Below, piece by piece: positions 1 through 7,913 of a DNA stretch of 11,017 nucleotides. Numbering within the stretch: the stretch's first letter is position 1; every line of letters begins with the position of its first letter. The DNA lies in NCBI GenBank assembly GCA_001931875.2, contig MSJH02000542.1, forward strand, positions 1 to 11,017, in the 5' to 3' direction. Both the position numbers and the translations under genes were made by a program. A model generated the notes under the pieces. That model worked only from the letters and a program-made list of their open reading frames with translations. It was not told the origin of the DNA and searched no databases. The DNA is from Byssochlamys sp. IMV 00236. Lineage: Eukaryota > Ascomycota > Eurotiomycetes > Eurotiales > Thermoascaceae.

Positions 1-4
1 ATTT

Positions 5-37
<33 letters not shown>

Positions 38-41
38 CGTA

Positions 42-892
42 ATGTCTCATTCACTTGAAGCGATTGACATTTACAGATTTCTGTCTTTTGTTCATCAGCA
101 ATCTCAAGACTTACTTGACCCACTCTTACTGTCACTGAGATCACCTCGTTTTGGCCCTGTTTCTGCCATAACAGCACGTTGGTATCCGACAATATCCAGT
201 GCGATACCTGAACTGGCCACAGACTTTCAACGACTCATATCAGCTGCTGAAAGTAATCCGGAGGATGACGCGATGCTTCGACGAGTAGCAGATCATTATC
301 CACTGATCTATCGCGTATCCTGCTTCTTGGAAACCGATGATCAGGTCGAACTCTTTATTCGATGCCTCTCTCTTGATCGAATGACGTCCGCTGAAGAAAT
401 CAAACCAAGTCTCTTTCAATTTCTGAATCTTCTTGAAAGTGACACCAGACAATGCATCGAACGCGTCTTGGTTGAGGACCCACATGGTTATCTATCCGTC
501 CAAGATTGTACACCCTCAGATGGTTTCCTAGATCTTGACAGGCTGTCTGAGGTCATTGGTGATTCAGTCTTATTTGAACAAGTCATGGCAACCATTCAGT
601 CCAATGCGGCGCGTGGGCTACCATGGATAGAGAGTGTGCAACAGATTTATGAGTTGGTGCGTGATCGAGGTCTGTGGGAACAATTGGCGCCTATCTTGCA
701 GCAAGTCATCACAGGTAAAAAAAATAACCCAAAAAGAGAAGCGTATATTAACATCCATTAGATCCAAATGAGTATAGTTCGTATGAAGAATATGTACAAA
801 AAAACTTTTTGGATGATGGGGGACAACAGTACTTGGATCAAGAAATCGATCGTACTCAAGTGGAATTCATGCTTCAAAACCTGAAAATGTAG
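42..892 (+). CDS. Unrecognised alpha-helical protein, 267 aa, two exons
   Basis: I do not recognise the family. Exon 1 is 42-714 and exon 2 is 762-892. The 47-bp intron (715-761) starts GTAAAA and ends CATTAG, splits a codon after its first base, and restores a frame that runs 43 more residues to TAG. Without splicing the frame reads a lysine/asparagine-rich tail and stops at 761, which looks like intron. The product is acidic and looks helical throughout: a leucine-rich N-terminus, a middle with repeated Leu/Ile/Phe spacing (FIRCLSLDRM, LFQFLNLLES), a tryptophan-bearing stretch (LPWIESVQQIYELVRDRGLW), and an acidic C-terminus ending MLQNLKM. I see no signal peptide, membrane segment or catalytic motif. 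The start at 42 is the first in-frame ATG after a 31-base T run. That run could instead be the pyrimidine tract of an intron whose acceptor is TTACAG at 70-75, so an upstream exon outside the window is possible. Its base use is clearly richer in G and C than the flanks. The coding call is firm; the function is unknown. Confidence 0.8.
715..761 (+). other. Spliceosomal intron of the left-edge gene
   Basis: GT-AG intron of 47 bp, the shortest in the window. Removing it joins exon phases 1 and 2 and extends the product from 239 to 267 residues with a plausible acidic C-terminus. Confidence 0.8.
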
Positions 893-1022
893 CCTGTGGC
901 ATTATTGTCATATCACGCGTACCTGTGTACTAGGATAATGATGATCTACTGATCCTATAAAAAAGTGCTTTTATGCAAGATGATGTCAAATCGGATTTAT
1001 TGTTCCCAAATTCAGACACATG

Positions 1023-1028
1023 AATAAA
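1023..1028 (+). terminator. Candidate poly(A) signal for the left-edge gene
   Basis: AATAAA lies 131 bases after the stop at 892. It is the first exact hexamer downstream on this strand. The assignment is by position only; the region is AT-rich, so chance matches are likely. Confidence 0.4.
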
Positions 1029-1108
1029 AAGATATAAACACAGATTTTTTTTTATTACTATTAACATTACAAAAGAAAGAAGGGAAGAATAATACTTTTT
1101 TAAAAGAA

Positions 1109-1164
1109 GTGTGTGTGTGTATATATATATGTAATGTATATATAGAAGAAGTGATATATATATA
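1109..1164. repeat. (GT)n/(AT)n compound microsatellite
   Basis: A GT run starting near 1109 passes directly into an AT run (1121-1130). A short interruption follows, then further TATA/ATAT stretches to about 1164. It lies in the shared 3' flank of two convergent genes. Confidence 0.85.
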
Positions 1165-1219
1165 AAAGGGGGAGAATAATAATAGCAGTAATAGTGATAA
1201 TAATAAGCAATAAAGTAAA

Positions 1220-1248
1220 AGTAGTAGTAATAGTAGTAGTAGTAGTAA
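1220..1248. repeat. (GTA)n trinucleotide microsatellite
   Basis: An imperfect GTA/TAG repeat, with one AAT interruption, in the same 3' flank. Related AAT/AGT triplets extend upstream to about 1187. Confidence 0.8.
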
Positions 1249-1312
1249 CAAGACTATACATATATATATAAAAGGAAAGAAAAAGAAGGGGGGTATGATA
1301 TTAAATACATGG

Positions 1313-2178
1313 TTAGTTTGATTCATCCAACCAACCTAATTGACCAAAAGCTGTCCAAAGAGCGCTCGTCTTATTAACATCCACTCTACACAATTTTTGT
1401 GCAACGGATTTAGTGAATGGAATTTCTTGGTATTTTAAAGTGCGAGCAGCCAAGATAAGAGTACGTTTACAACGAAGATATTGAGTTGGAGATAAACGTA
1501 GGGTAGAAGCCATGGTAGCTTCAACAGGATGTAGTCGATGATAAAAGGGTTGTTGAGCGATATAAAGTGGTGCACCTAATTCATGGTTTAATTATCACGC
1601 ATATATAAATTATACTATTATATATTCTTACCCTTCCAGGACACCTTAACAGGAATAGTATCAAGCGCCTCTTGAGATGGAACCCAACCAGGAGGATAGA
1701 AATCGGTATCATTGGTTTCAATGTCAATTGAGTCAAATGCAGAGGCAGCATCTTTACCAGTTGGCAAAACAGATGAAACGCGTCTTTTCTTGAGAGTGCA
1801 TGGTTGCTTATCTTTATGAACATTGGATGGGTTCAGCTTTCTTTTTTTGGTAGGTGTCACCGCAGGCTTGTCTAACCTAGTACATTTATCGATCCTCTTT
1901 TCTTTTTCTTGGTCGTCATCTTGCTTGTTCGTATTCATTAATAACAAATCACGATAGACATTGAGAGCAAAGACTCTGTCATGACCATGGGTTGATCTTA
2001 GATAAGGTACCATCCGACAGTAGGACTCAATGAATGCCTTTCTATTCTTTCTTGGATAGTGATCCCATTTGGGAGGTTCAGTTGGAGTCAAAGGAGGAGA
2101 CAGGAGCGAATCGTCTTCAATGTGGTTTTTATCATATACTTGATGCATAATGCTCAATGGTTTAGTCAAAGTCATCAT
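1313..2178 (-). CDS. SWIRM-domain protein, Fun19/Laf2-like, 269 aa, two exons
   Basis: Exon 1 runs 2178-1632 and exon 2 runs 1575-1313. The 56-bp intron (1631-1576, GTAAGA...ATTAG) splits a glycine codon. The spliced C-terminal third, about residues 162-266, matches what I recall of fungal SWIRM domains of the yeast Fun19 / fission-yeast Laf type: YPPGWVP, VSWKG, a LHP.E stretch, ASTLRLSP..YL..KR, FTKS.AQKLCRVDVNKTSAL, and LGWL near the end. SWIRM domains are helical folds found in chromatin regulators; Laf1/Laf2 are described as Clr6 histone-deacetylase-associated factors, so a nuclear chromatin role is inferred. The middle carries basic nuclear-localisation-like clusters (TKKRKL at 110-115, KKRR at 130-133). 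Near the N-terminus there is a proline-directed patch (SPPLTPTEPP) and a conserved-looking MVPYLRSTHGHDRVFALN segment. The start at 2178 is the first of two adjacent ATGs. At 269 residues it is shorter than yeast Fun19. The domain call is firm; the precise orthology is not. Confidence 0.88.
1576..1631 (-). other. Spliceosomal intron of the SWIRM gene
   Basis: GT-AG intron of 56 bp, donor GTAAGA and acceptor AATTAG on the - strand. It interrupts the SWIRM domain right after VSWK. Splicing joins it to the APLYIAQQPFY segment, which is needed for an intact domain. Confidence 0.88.
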
Positions 2179-2825
2179 TCAATAATAGAAAAAGAGGTAA
2201 GAGAGAGAGAAAGAAATAAAATAAAATGTTGGCTGATTTCAACTTTTTGTATTTATTTGATGCATCGCACAAAAAGAAGGGATGAGACCCGATACGCCAG
2301 TCGGTGATTAAAATAGATGTCACATTTTAAAATAATGAATAAATTCTTGTAATGCTTCTCTAATCAATATAATGTCATTCTGCTTCATTGATCTTTTTTA
2401 TTTTCTAGGATTTTCATTGTTTAATGTCCTGAGCTCAATGCTCGTGAGTATTCGTTGTCTTGTAGGTTACTGAAACGAAAGAAAGAATAAAAAAACGTCA
2501 TTACTTCGTTCTTACGTTTAAACTCAGTAGTAACATGACCCCGTTCTTGTCACAGGTTCTATTTGGCTTATTTGTAACTAATTTTATAATACTAAAGCAA
2601 ATAAGCTTATAAGTAATATCTAAGGCAATCATTACTTTAAAGGGGACACGTATAGTCAACAGCATTTGATTGAGTTGCTTCTAATTAAGGCTTATCTGGT
2701 CTTTCTTATAGTTCATGACTACACAAATACTTTCTCTTACATTCCATTGTTACCCGTGACCTGTGACCTTGACATAGTGTGTATCATATTATTTATATTA
2801 TTTATTTTGTCAATAAAAAAAGCTC
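2179..2825. other. Intergenic region upstream of the SWIRM gene
   Basis: No convincing gene. It contains the 5' flank of the SWIRM gene (- strand), with a pyrimidine-rich CTCTCTCTCTTACC stretch on that strand just above the start. There is also a 9-bp inverted repeat, GCTTATTTG / CAAATAAGC, at 2566-2574 and 2598-2606. The right end, roughly 2700-2745, has a + strand reading IVHD...TFS that resembles the exon 1 region of moaE and may be the worn 5' part of the pseudogene described next. Confidence 0.55.
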
Positions 2826-3059
2826 CCTTTATATTTAACACAGGAACAGTGCCCATGCATAATACTTGTTTCTTATTTTGTTGAAACATTTTACTGTGTC
2901 GTGATCGTGGCGTCGTCAGTTCATCGAACATTTAGCTCATCCTGCAGAATGCATGATCAATGAATTGAAATCGACATGACTCACTTGGCAGCATAAAGTT
3001 TCTATGAGGATGGATCCGTTTGGAAGGGAACTCGTTGCACAACTAAAAGCGGCTACTGA
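2826..3059 (+). pseudogene. Decayed second copy of moaE (molybdopterin synthase large subunit)
   Basis: This matches the second exon of the intact moaE (4810-4497, - strand) but lies on the + strand. Recognisable pieces in order are TGTVP (2840-2854), VVIVASSVHR (matching VVIAVSSAHR of the intact copy), AECMINELKST (matching ATEYLIDELKAT), and YEDGSVWKGTRCTTKSGY followed by TGA at 3057-3059 (matching YEDGSVWKGACCTSKIGH). By hand alignment 51 of the last 60 bases are identical, and the C-terminus has the same length. Four lesions are visible: an insertion of roughly 26 bases between GTVP and VVI that contains a stop; a 2-base deletion after the His-Arg pair; a TGT-to-TGA stop after the LKST segment; and a 2-base insertion just before YEDG. 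No intact first exon is present, though an IVHD-like relic near 2708-2719 may mark it. It cannot make a working MoaE. Confidence 0.85.
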
Positions 3060-4417
3060 ATCATTTTCGTTTTAATACATTGAATAGCATACAAGCAAGG
3101 GGGTAAAGAATTCAAACGACAAGCATAACACCAATCTGTCTCATTGTCGTTTGAGTTATTTGATGAATTGAATTGAATAACAATAGGATGATTTTATATG
3201 ATTATATAAATGGAATGATAATTGTAAATAAGAAGGGGGAGTTGTACAAAGACTAACCTTAATCCTGTTCAGTAGGTACAAGAACTACTGGTTTTTAAAA
3301 TAAATTTCTCTCGTAATTTATAGTGCTTCAAGACCAGCTTTTTTTTTGTGGTGTCATTCGTTCGTCTAGTCTTTATAGTATTGCTTGATCTTTTTAACTA
3401 TGGTCACTATAACGTCTTATTTAGCACTAGTCTTATTGTAGACAAGAACAAATGATGACTTGAATATCTTGGCGTAAATTGAAGATATATTTTGTTCATG
3501 ATAATAATAATGTCAATGTATGAGAATTATAATCGTTTAACTCTTGTTATTTCTTGTACGAGCCATTATGATCATGCAATGCCTCTCATATGTGGCTTGA
3601 GGAAAAGCTGCAGATGAGAGGGAAATGCTACGCGCATAAATTAAAAGTCACACTTGTGTGTATACAAGTATTCACAAGGCTTCTTTACTGTTTATGACTG
3701 ACAGCCATTACTTCACTGCTAGAGTGTCCCTTCTTTCATTGTTCGCACCCCTCTCTTATCATGAATGATCCCTTTGGCGTCCTTATTCAAGTTGACCGCC
3801 ATTGCAAAAGGCTCTTGTAGTAGTCAGAGCAGGCGGGCTTTGTCCTTAGAGGAGCACACAGCAATAGTCATACGGGCACGCTTCCTTCAACCCCTCCTTT
3901 TCTTTGCCCTTGCTGAAAAGAAACCCATTATTCATCCCTTCCTCAATGACTGGGGCCTGCTTTTTATAACATCTTTTACCGAAAGCATATGAAAGCAACC
4001 CGGCTGTGAACACGATGAAACTTTATAGTATCCGAATTAGCATGTGTCCATTTTTTATTGCCTCTGTATCCCCCTCCAGCAATAGTCTTTTATGCTACGT
4101 ATATGAAACTGTCTCTCTGGGAATTTGATTTTGATATTTCTTTTCACGCCATTATATCCATCTTATACTTCTTCCCTACATTGACATCTCTCAGAGAAAA
4201 GGCTTTGTCTGACAGAAAAAGAACCACCACTCGCTGTAGAAAACAATAGCAAGGCGTATTATGCTTCTCATATTGAAACCATACAAGATCCTACACTGTA
4301 TTGGAGTTGATCAAGCCTTAGTTTTCATCTGAATGAAAGCACTTGATGCATTCATTCTGCTATTCTGGATAATAAAGTAAAAAGCGATAAGGGAGAGGGG
4401 CATCATCAGAGTGATTT
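3060..4417. other. Gene-free AT-rich spacer between moaE pseudogene and moaE
   Basis: About 1.36 kb in which I see no supported gene. Two + strand open frames of 75 and 63 codons (3765-3992, 4058-4249) have ordinary composition, no recognisable motif and no sign of splicing, and I do not call them. The stretch 3730-3960 is richer in G and C than its surroundings, so an unrecognised exon, untranslated RNA or old relic there cannot be ruled out. No tRNA, 5S rRNA or snRNA signature was found on either strand by eye. Confidence 0.5.
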
Positions 4418-4423
4418 TTTATT
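4418..4423 (-). terminator. Candidate poly(A) signal for moaE
   Basis: AATAAA on the - strand, 73 bases beyond the moaE stop at 4497-4499. The distance suits a short fungal 3' UTR. The call is by hexamer and position only. Confidence 0.5.
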
Positions 4424-4496
4424 AAAGAATTTGATCATCCGGTTTATTCATCGCGCGCTCAAAGATGACTGGGCTGTTTTCTTGTGTGTGAAAGAT

Positions 4497-4998
4497 TCAG
4501 TGGCCGATCTTGCTTGTGCAACAAGCTCCCTTCCAAACGGACCCATCCTCATAGACCTCGCGCTTCCAAATAGGACATGTTGCCTTTAATTCATCAATCA
4601 AATATTCCGTAGCATGAATCGAATCTCCCCGATGAGCTGATGACACTGCAATCACTACACTCACTTCTCCAACTGGAACTGTTCCTGTGCGGTGATAAAT
4701 CGCTATATGCTTCAAGCTCCATTTACTACGCGCCTTTTGAATGATGTCTAGTAGTACTTTTTTGGCCATAGGTTCGTACGCTTCATATTCCAATTGAACG
4801 ACCTTTTTACCTATTACACTTTTATGTCATCAAACGATACATCTAATAGTCAATATAAAAAGGTGTACCTTCAAACGTATCTCTTGTTGTGCCCGAAAAG
4901 GTCGATATGGCTCCTGCTGAGTCATCATGTACTATTTTGACAATATCGTCCAACAAAGGCAACCCTTCGTGAGTGATAACCACCGTATCTTTTGTCAT
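4497..4998 (-). CDS. cnxH: Molybdopterin synthase catalytic (large) subunit, MoaE/CnxH/MOCS2B, 147 aa
   Basis: MoaE inserts sulfur into precursor Z (cPMP) to give the molybdopterin dithiolene, using the thiocarboxylate of its small partner MoaD/CnxG, in the cytosol. Exon 1 is 4998-4869 and exon 2 is 4810-4497. The 58-bp intron (4868-4811, GTACAC...AATAG) splits a glycine codon inside the diagnostic FSGTTRDTFEGKKV...LEYEAY segment. Family hallmarks are all present: Arg39 in GTTRD, the YHRTGTVPVGEVSV strand, SSAHR (His103, Arg104), DELK with Lys119, and PIWKRE with Lys126. The two lysines have the spacing and numbering of the catalytic pair of E. coli MoaE. The YEDGSVWKG C-terminus resembles eukaryotic MOCS2B. 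The length is normal. The start at 4998 is the first in-frame ATG, since TAA and TGA lie just upstream in that frame. It diverges from AsnRS over 150 bp. The partner MoaD/CnxG is not in the window. A broken copy lies at 2826-3059. Confidence 0.95.
4811..4868 (-). other. Spliceosomal intron of moaE
   Basis: GT-AG intron of 58 bp, donor GTACAC and acceptor GTAATAG on the - strand. Splicing joins DTFEG to KKVVQLEYEAY, the unbroken family motif. Confidence 0.92.
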
Positions 4999-5027
4999 GA
5001 AGAATAAATGTATTCATTATACCTCAT
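4995..5027 (-). other. Short upstream ORF overlapping the moaE start
   Basis: A 10-codon frame beginning with the ATG at 5027-5025 ends in TGA at 4997-4995, overlapping the moaE ATG (4998-4996) as ATGA. A second out-of-frame ATG starts at 5018. Whether either lies in the mRNA depends on the transcription start, which the sequence does not fix. If they are included, moaE translation would rely on reinitiation or leaky scanning. Confidence 0.35.
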
Positions 5028-5148
5028 CCTCCCTCTCAAAAATAAACCCAGTCCAAGATGAATCATAATGTGGCTTAGAGACACTTTATATACATTTGCC
5101 CCTCTACCCTGAAAGAAGAAAGGGAAATCATTATTTTTTTTTTCTTTA
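4999..5148. promoter_or_regulatory. Compact bidirectional promoter, moaE / AsnRS
   Basis: Only 150 bp separate the two start codons of these divergent genes, so both promoters and both 5' leaders must share this segment. On the AsnRS side it has TATATA at 5087-5092, followed by a T-rich tract directly before the ATG. On the moaE side TATAAT (5021-5016) is only about 20 bases from the ATG, too close for a standard TATA box. The arrangement is seen; shared control is inferred. Confidence 0.6.
5087..5092 (+). promoter_or_regulatory. Candidate TATA box for AsnRS
   Basis: TATATA, 57 bases before the ATG at 5149, a workable distance for a fungal core promoter with a short leader. Confidence 0.4.
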
Positions 5149-7150
5149 ATGTCTACAGAAATAACTGACGCGACAAAGAAACTATCTGTTTCTGAAAGTA
5201 AAGAAAGGAGGACATGAAAAAAAAAAGAGCAGCTCAACTGATACTTTTTTTTTTGTAGCCATCTACGTTGATGAACTCGAAGGATGCGACACTAACGGCC
5301 AAGGTACCCAGGACGCACCTTTCAAGTCCGTCTTGAAGGCTATTGAAGTCAAGGGCGACAACATCAAGATTCAAATCAAAAAGGATGCTGAAGGTTTCAA
5401 GGAAATTTCAGGTGCTGCTTTCAAAAAGGCCAAAAAGACATTTGCTGAACAACAAAAGAAGGCCAAGAAGCTCCTGGAACAACAAAAGAAACAAGAAGAG
5501 GAACTCAAGAAGAAATTAGAAGATGAAGCCAAGGCTTTAGAACATGCTAAATCTATTGTTCTTACCGAAGATACCTCACTTCCTCCTGCTAAAAAAGTAA
5601 ACGATCAAGATATAAAGTTGATAAAAACTTACCCTATGTATATATAGATCAAAATCCGTCAATCTACTGAATGCAGAGGTAAACGTGTCAAGGTCTCTGG
5701 TTGGGTCCATCGTCTTCGTGTTCAAGGTAAAGACATGATGTTTGTCGTTCTCCGTGATGGTTCTGGTTATCTGCAATGTGTCTTGACCGGAAGATTGGTA
5801 AGCAATACATGATTTAAAAAAAAAGGAAAAGGAAAAACTGACCGACAAGGGCTGTGTAGTGCCATTCTTTTGATGCTATTACACTTACAATTGAATCCAC
5901 CATCACTGTATACGGTGTTATCAACGAATTGCCTGAAGGAAAGACAGCACCCGGCAACCATGAGTTGGTTGCTGATTATTGGGAAGTTGTCGGTAAGGCA
6001 CCTGGTGGTGACGATGCCTTCACGAACAAGGTCACTCCTGACGCCGATCCTTCTTATCTCTTGGATAACCGTCACCTTGTCATCCGTGGTGAAACTGCTT
6101 CTGCTGTGCTCAGAGCAAGAGCTGAGGTGATTAAGGCCTTCCGTGCCTTTTTTGATAGAGAACATTTTACTGAAGTCACACCTCCTTGTATGGTTCAAAC
6201 TCAAGTAGAAGGTGGTGCAACTTTATTTGCCTTCAACTATTATGGTCAAGAGGTTAGCACATCTATACTAAATAGGAGGGGAATTGTTATTGATATTTCG
6301 TAGGCTTATCTCACTCAATCATCTCAATTATATCTTGAAACCGCTCTTCCATCACTTGGCGACGTCTTTTGTTTAGCTGAATCTTATCGTGCTGAAAAAT
6401 CACATACCCGTCGACACTTATCAGAATACTCTCATTTGGAAGCTGAAATGGCTTTCATCTCATTTGACGATTTATTGGACCATCTTGAAGAAATGATGTG
6501 CTTCGTGATCGACAAAGTCCTTGCCGATGAAGAGACTTCGCAATTGGTCAAGCAGCTCAACCCAGATTTCAAGAAGCCCGAGCGCCCCTTCCTGCGCATG
6601 AAATATGCTGATGCAATTCAATACTTGAAGGACAATGACATTAAGAAGGAAGACGGCACATTTTATGAATTTGGCGAAGATATCCCCGAAGCTCCTGAAC
6701 GTGCCATGACAGACAAGATCGGTCGTCCCATCTTTTTGACACACTTCCCACATGAAATCAAGGCATTCTACATGCAAAAGGATCCATCAGATAGACGTGT
6801 GACTGAAAGTGTGGATGTATTGATGCCTGGTGTAGGTGAAATTGTAGGTGGTAGTATGAGAATGTACGATAGAGTAAGTATTCCGTTTCCGCCTTTTCTT
6901 TTTGCTCTGTTTGTTAAACATTTCTCCTTTCTCTTTTTTCTGCTCATAGGAAGAATTATTAGAAGCTTATGCTAAAGAAGGCATTGATCCTTCCCCTTAC
7001 TACTGGTACACTGATCAACGTAAGTATGGTACAACGCCTCATGGTGGTTATGGTCTTGGTGTCGAGCGTTTCCTTGCCTGGTTGCTCAACCGCTATACTG
7101 TGCGTGAATGCTGTCTTTACCCTCGTTTTACTGGAAGATGTACTCCTTAA
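5149..7150 (+). CDS. DED81: Cytosolic asparaginyl-tRNA synthetase, class IIb, 566 aa, six exons
   Basis: It charges tRNA-Asn with asparagine in the cytosol. Exons are 5149-5197, 5259-5596, 5648-5797, 5860-6252, 6304-6873 and 6950-7150; every junction keeps frame. Residues about 17-60 match the N-terminal extension of eukaryotic AsnRS ([20 protein letters not shown]). A Lys/Glu/Gln-rich coiled-coil stretch follows to about 115. The OB-fold anticodon-binding domain starts near 139 ([23 protein letters not shown]). The class II catalytic domain shows motif 1 around 270-288 (ending FTEVTPP), the flipping-loop sequence [11 protein letters not shown] at 292-302, motif 2 around 333-360 ([20 protein letters not shown]), the specific [30 protein letters not shown], and motif 3 [10 protein letters not shown] at 532-541 with the ATP-contacting arginine at 540. 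The C-terminal YPR...RCTP is typical of the eukaryotic enzyme. The first exon encodes only 16 residues and has no mitochondrial presequence character. Length and motifs are complete. It is regular and strongly coding; the first-exon model is the least certain part. Confidence 0.97.
5198..5258 (+). other. AsnRS intron 1
   Basis: GT-AG, 61 bp, GTAAAG...TTTTTTGTAG. It separates a 16-residue first exon from the recognisable IYVDELEG start of the conserved region and splits a threonine codon. The donor was chosen because it keeps frame and follows the only suitable ATG (5149). Confidence 0.8.
5597..5647 (+). other. AsnRS intron 2
   Basis: GT-AG, 51 bp, GTAAAC...TATATAG, phase 0. It joins LPPAKK to IKIRQSTE at the entry to the OB-fold. 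Reading through gives a non-family tail and a stop at 5645-5647. Confidence 0.9.
5798..5859 (+). other. AsnRS intron 3
   Basis: GT-AG, 62 bp, GTAAGC...TGTGTAG, phase 0. It joins LTGRL to [14 protein letters not shown]. Another AG at 5848-5849 (ACAAG) would shift the frame, so the GTGTAG acceptor is preferred. Confidence 0.88.
6253..6303 (+). other. AsnRS intron 4
   Basis: GT-AG, 51 bp, GTTAGC...TTCGTAG, phase 0. The donor is a weak GTTAGC. Splicing joins NYYGQE to [13 protein letters not shown], an unbroken class IIb core sequence. Confidence 0.92.
6874..6949 (+). other. AsnRS intron 5
   Basis: GT-AG, 76 bp, GTAAGT...CTCATAG, phase 0, the longest intron here. It joins GGSMRMYDR to [14 protein letters not shown]. 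Confidence 0.95.
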
Positions 7151-7172
7151 GTATGTAGATGACATCAATTAT

Positions 7173-7178
7173 AATAAA
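7173..7178 (+). terminator. Candidate poly(A) signal for AsnRS
   Basis: AATAAA only 22 bases after the stop codon, which would give a very short 3' UTR. Confidence 0.5.
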
Positions 7179-7557
7179 GGGAAATCCAAAGTGCTCTATG
7201 TAATTTTCGATAAGAAATGACCCCCCCTTTTTTTTTTGTGGGATGTGTAAGTAACCCGCTTTGAATGTTCCAAAATGATCGATATAATGGTTTTCTGTCC
7301 CTTTTTTACTCCTTTCTTTATGTCACAGAACATGATGGAATAAAAATGTTCTTGTCATAAACTAATTTATGTTCACGGCAAACCAAAAAGTAGTAAAATC
7401 TCCATTTTATTCTGCATTTCCCCTAATTCTTGTTTTATGAGTACCATTGCTTGATTTTTACTAAACAGTAAATCCGCTTGGTCTTTGTCCATGATCTTTT
7501 ATTCCATTCGCCCCTCTCCTTTTTTGCATTTTCAGCACTTGTTACAAGGAAGCACTT

Positions 7558-7559
<2 letters not shown>

Positions 7560-7607
<48 letters not shown>
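7560..7607. repeat. 48-base poly(T) run with (ATT)n end
   Basis: An uninterrupted T run (A run on the other strand) that passes into ATTATTATT. It is the longest homopolymer in the window. Read on the - strand it follows an AAT-rich stretch, as a retroposed poly(A) tail might, but no recognisable body is attached. Confidence 0.85.
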
Positions 7608-7609
<2 letters not shown>

Positions 7610-7907
7610 TATTATTCAAGAAAACCAAAAAGGGAACGCTTGATTATTGTACAATTTTGACACATTTAATTTATCTTCACTTTTTGTTCTACTTGCAGGA
7701 AAAAAAAAAGCATCCCTTTTTTTGTGAGACTTTGTTGATCAACCTTTTTTTTTTTTGGGTGCAGTTATGGCGTTTGGTGCATGACGTACTGCTAATGTTC
7801 AAATAATAACAAACCGTATTTCTTTTAGCCCGTTTTTAGCAATTATATAGATCGTAAGGAGTCCTCAATGATATACCTCCTTATTTTAAATTAAATAGGT
7901 TTGTTTA

Positions 7908-7913
7908 CCCCAG
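7908..7913 (+). promoter_or_regulatory. CreA/Mig1-type GC box upstream of the zinc-finger gene
   Basis: CCCCAG, the reverse complement of CTGGGG, fits the SYGGGG/SYGGRG consensus of CreA and Mig1. It lies 154 bases before the ATG of a gene whose own fingers should read this type of site. There is no AT-box on the expected 5' side, so it resembles a CreA-type rather than a full Mig1 site. A six-base match is common by chance. Confidence 0.3.

Larger units (their letters stand above)
893..1312. other. Convergent 3' intergenic region, microsatellite-rich
   Basis: This is the spacer between two genes that point at each other. It holds the 3' flanks of both and no open frame with coding character; the long - strand frame through it is poly-Leu read from the repeats. 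A small inverted repeat, TAGGAT ... ATCCTA, lies around 931-957. The rest is purine-rich on the + strand, with dinucleotide and trinucleotide repeats. Confidence 0.7.

Noticed and set aside
1012..1312. 104-codon - strand frame through the convergent spacer
   Set aside because: It encodes mostly leucine, phenylalanine and isoleucine read from microsatellites and T runs; this is a repeat artefact.
3859..4087. 11-base direct repeat CAGCAATAGTC at 3859-3869 and 4077-4087
   Set aside because: Pairs of this length are expected several times by chance in 11 kb of DNA; the flanks do not match.
3765..4249. Two + strand open frames (75 and 63 codons) in the middle spacer
   Set aside because: No family motif, no supporting splice structure, and amino-acid content as expected from the base composition. 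The slightly higher GC of 3730-3960 is noted but not enough for a gene call.
2826..4810. Long inverted repeat (moaE and its relic) as a dsRNA/RNAi trigger
   Set aside because: By eye the longest perfect shared run is about 15 bases (TCCGTTTGGAAGGGA), shorter than a typical small RNA, and there is no sign that one transcript spans both arms.
5767..6204. 145-codon - strand frame opposite AsnRS
   Set aside because: It lies antisense to exons 3 and 4 of a clearly coding synthetase and shows no motif of its own; it is a shadow frame.
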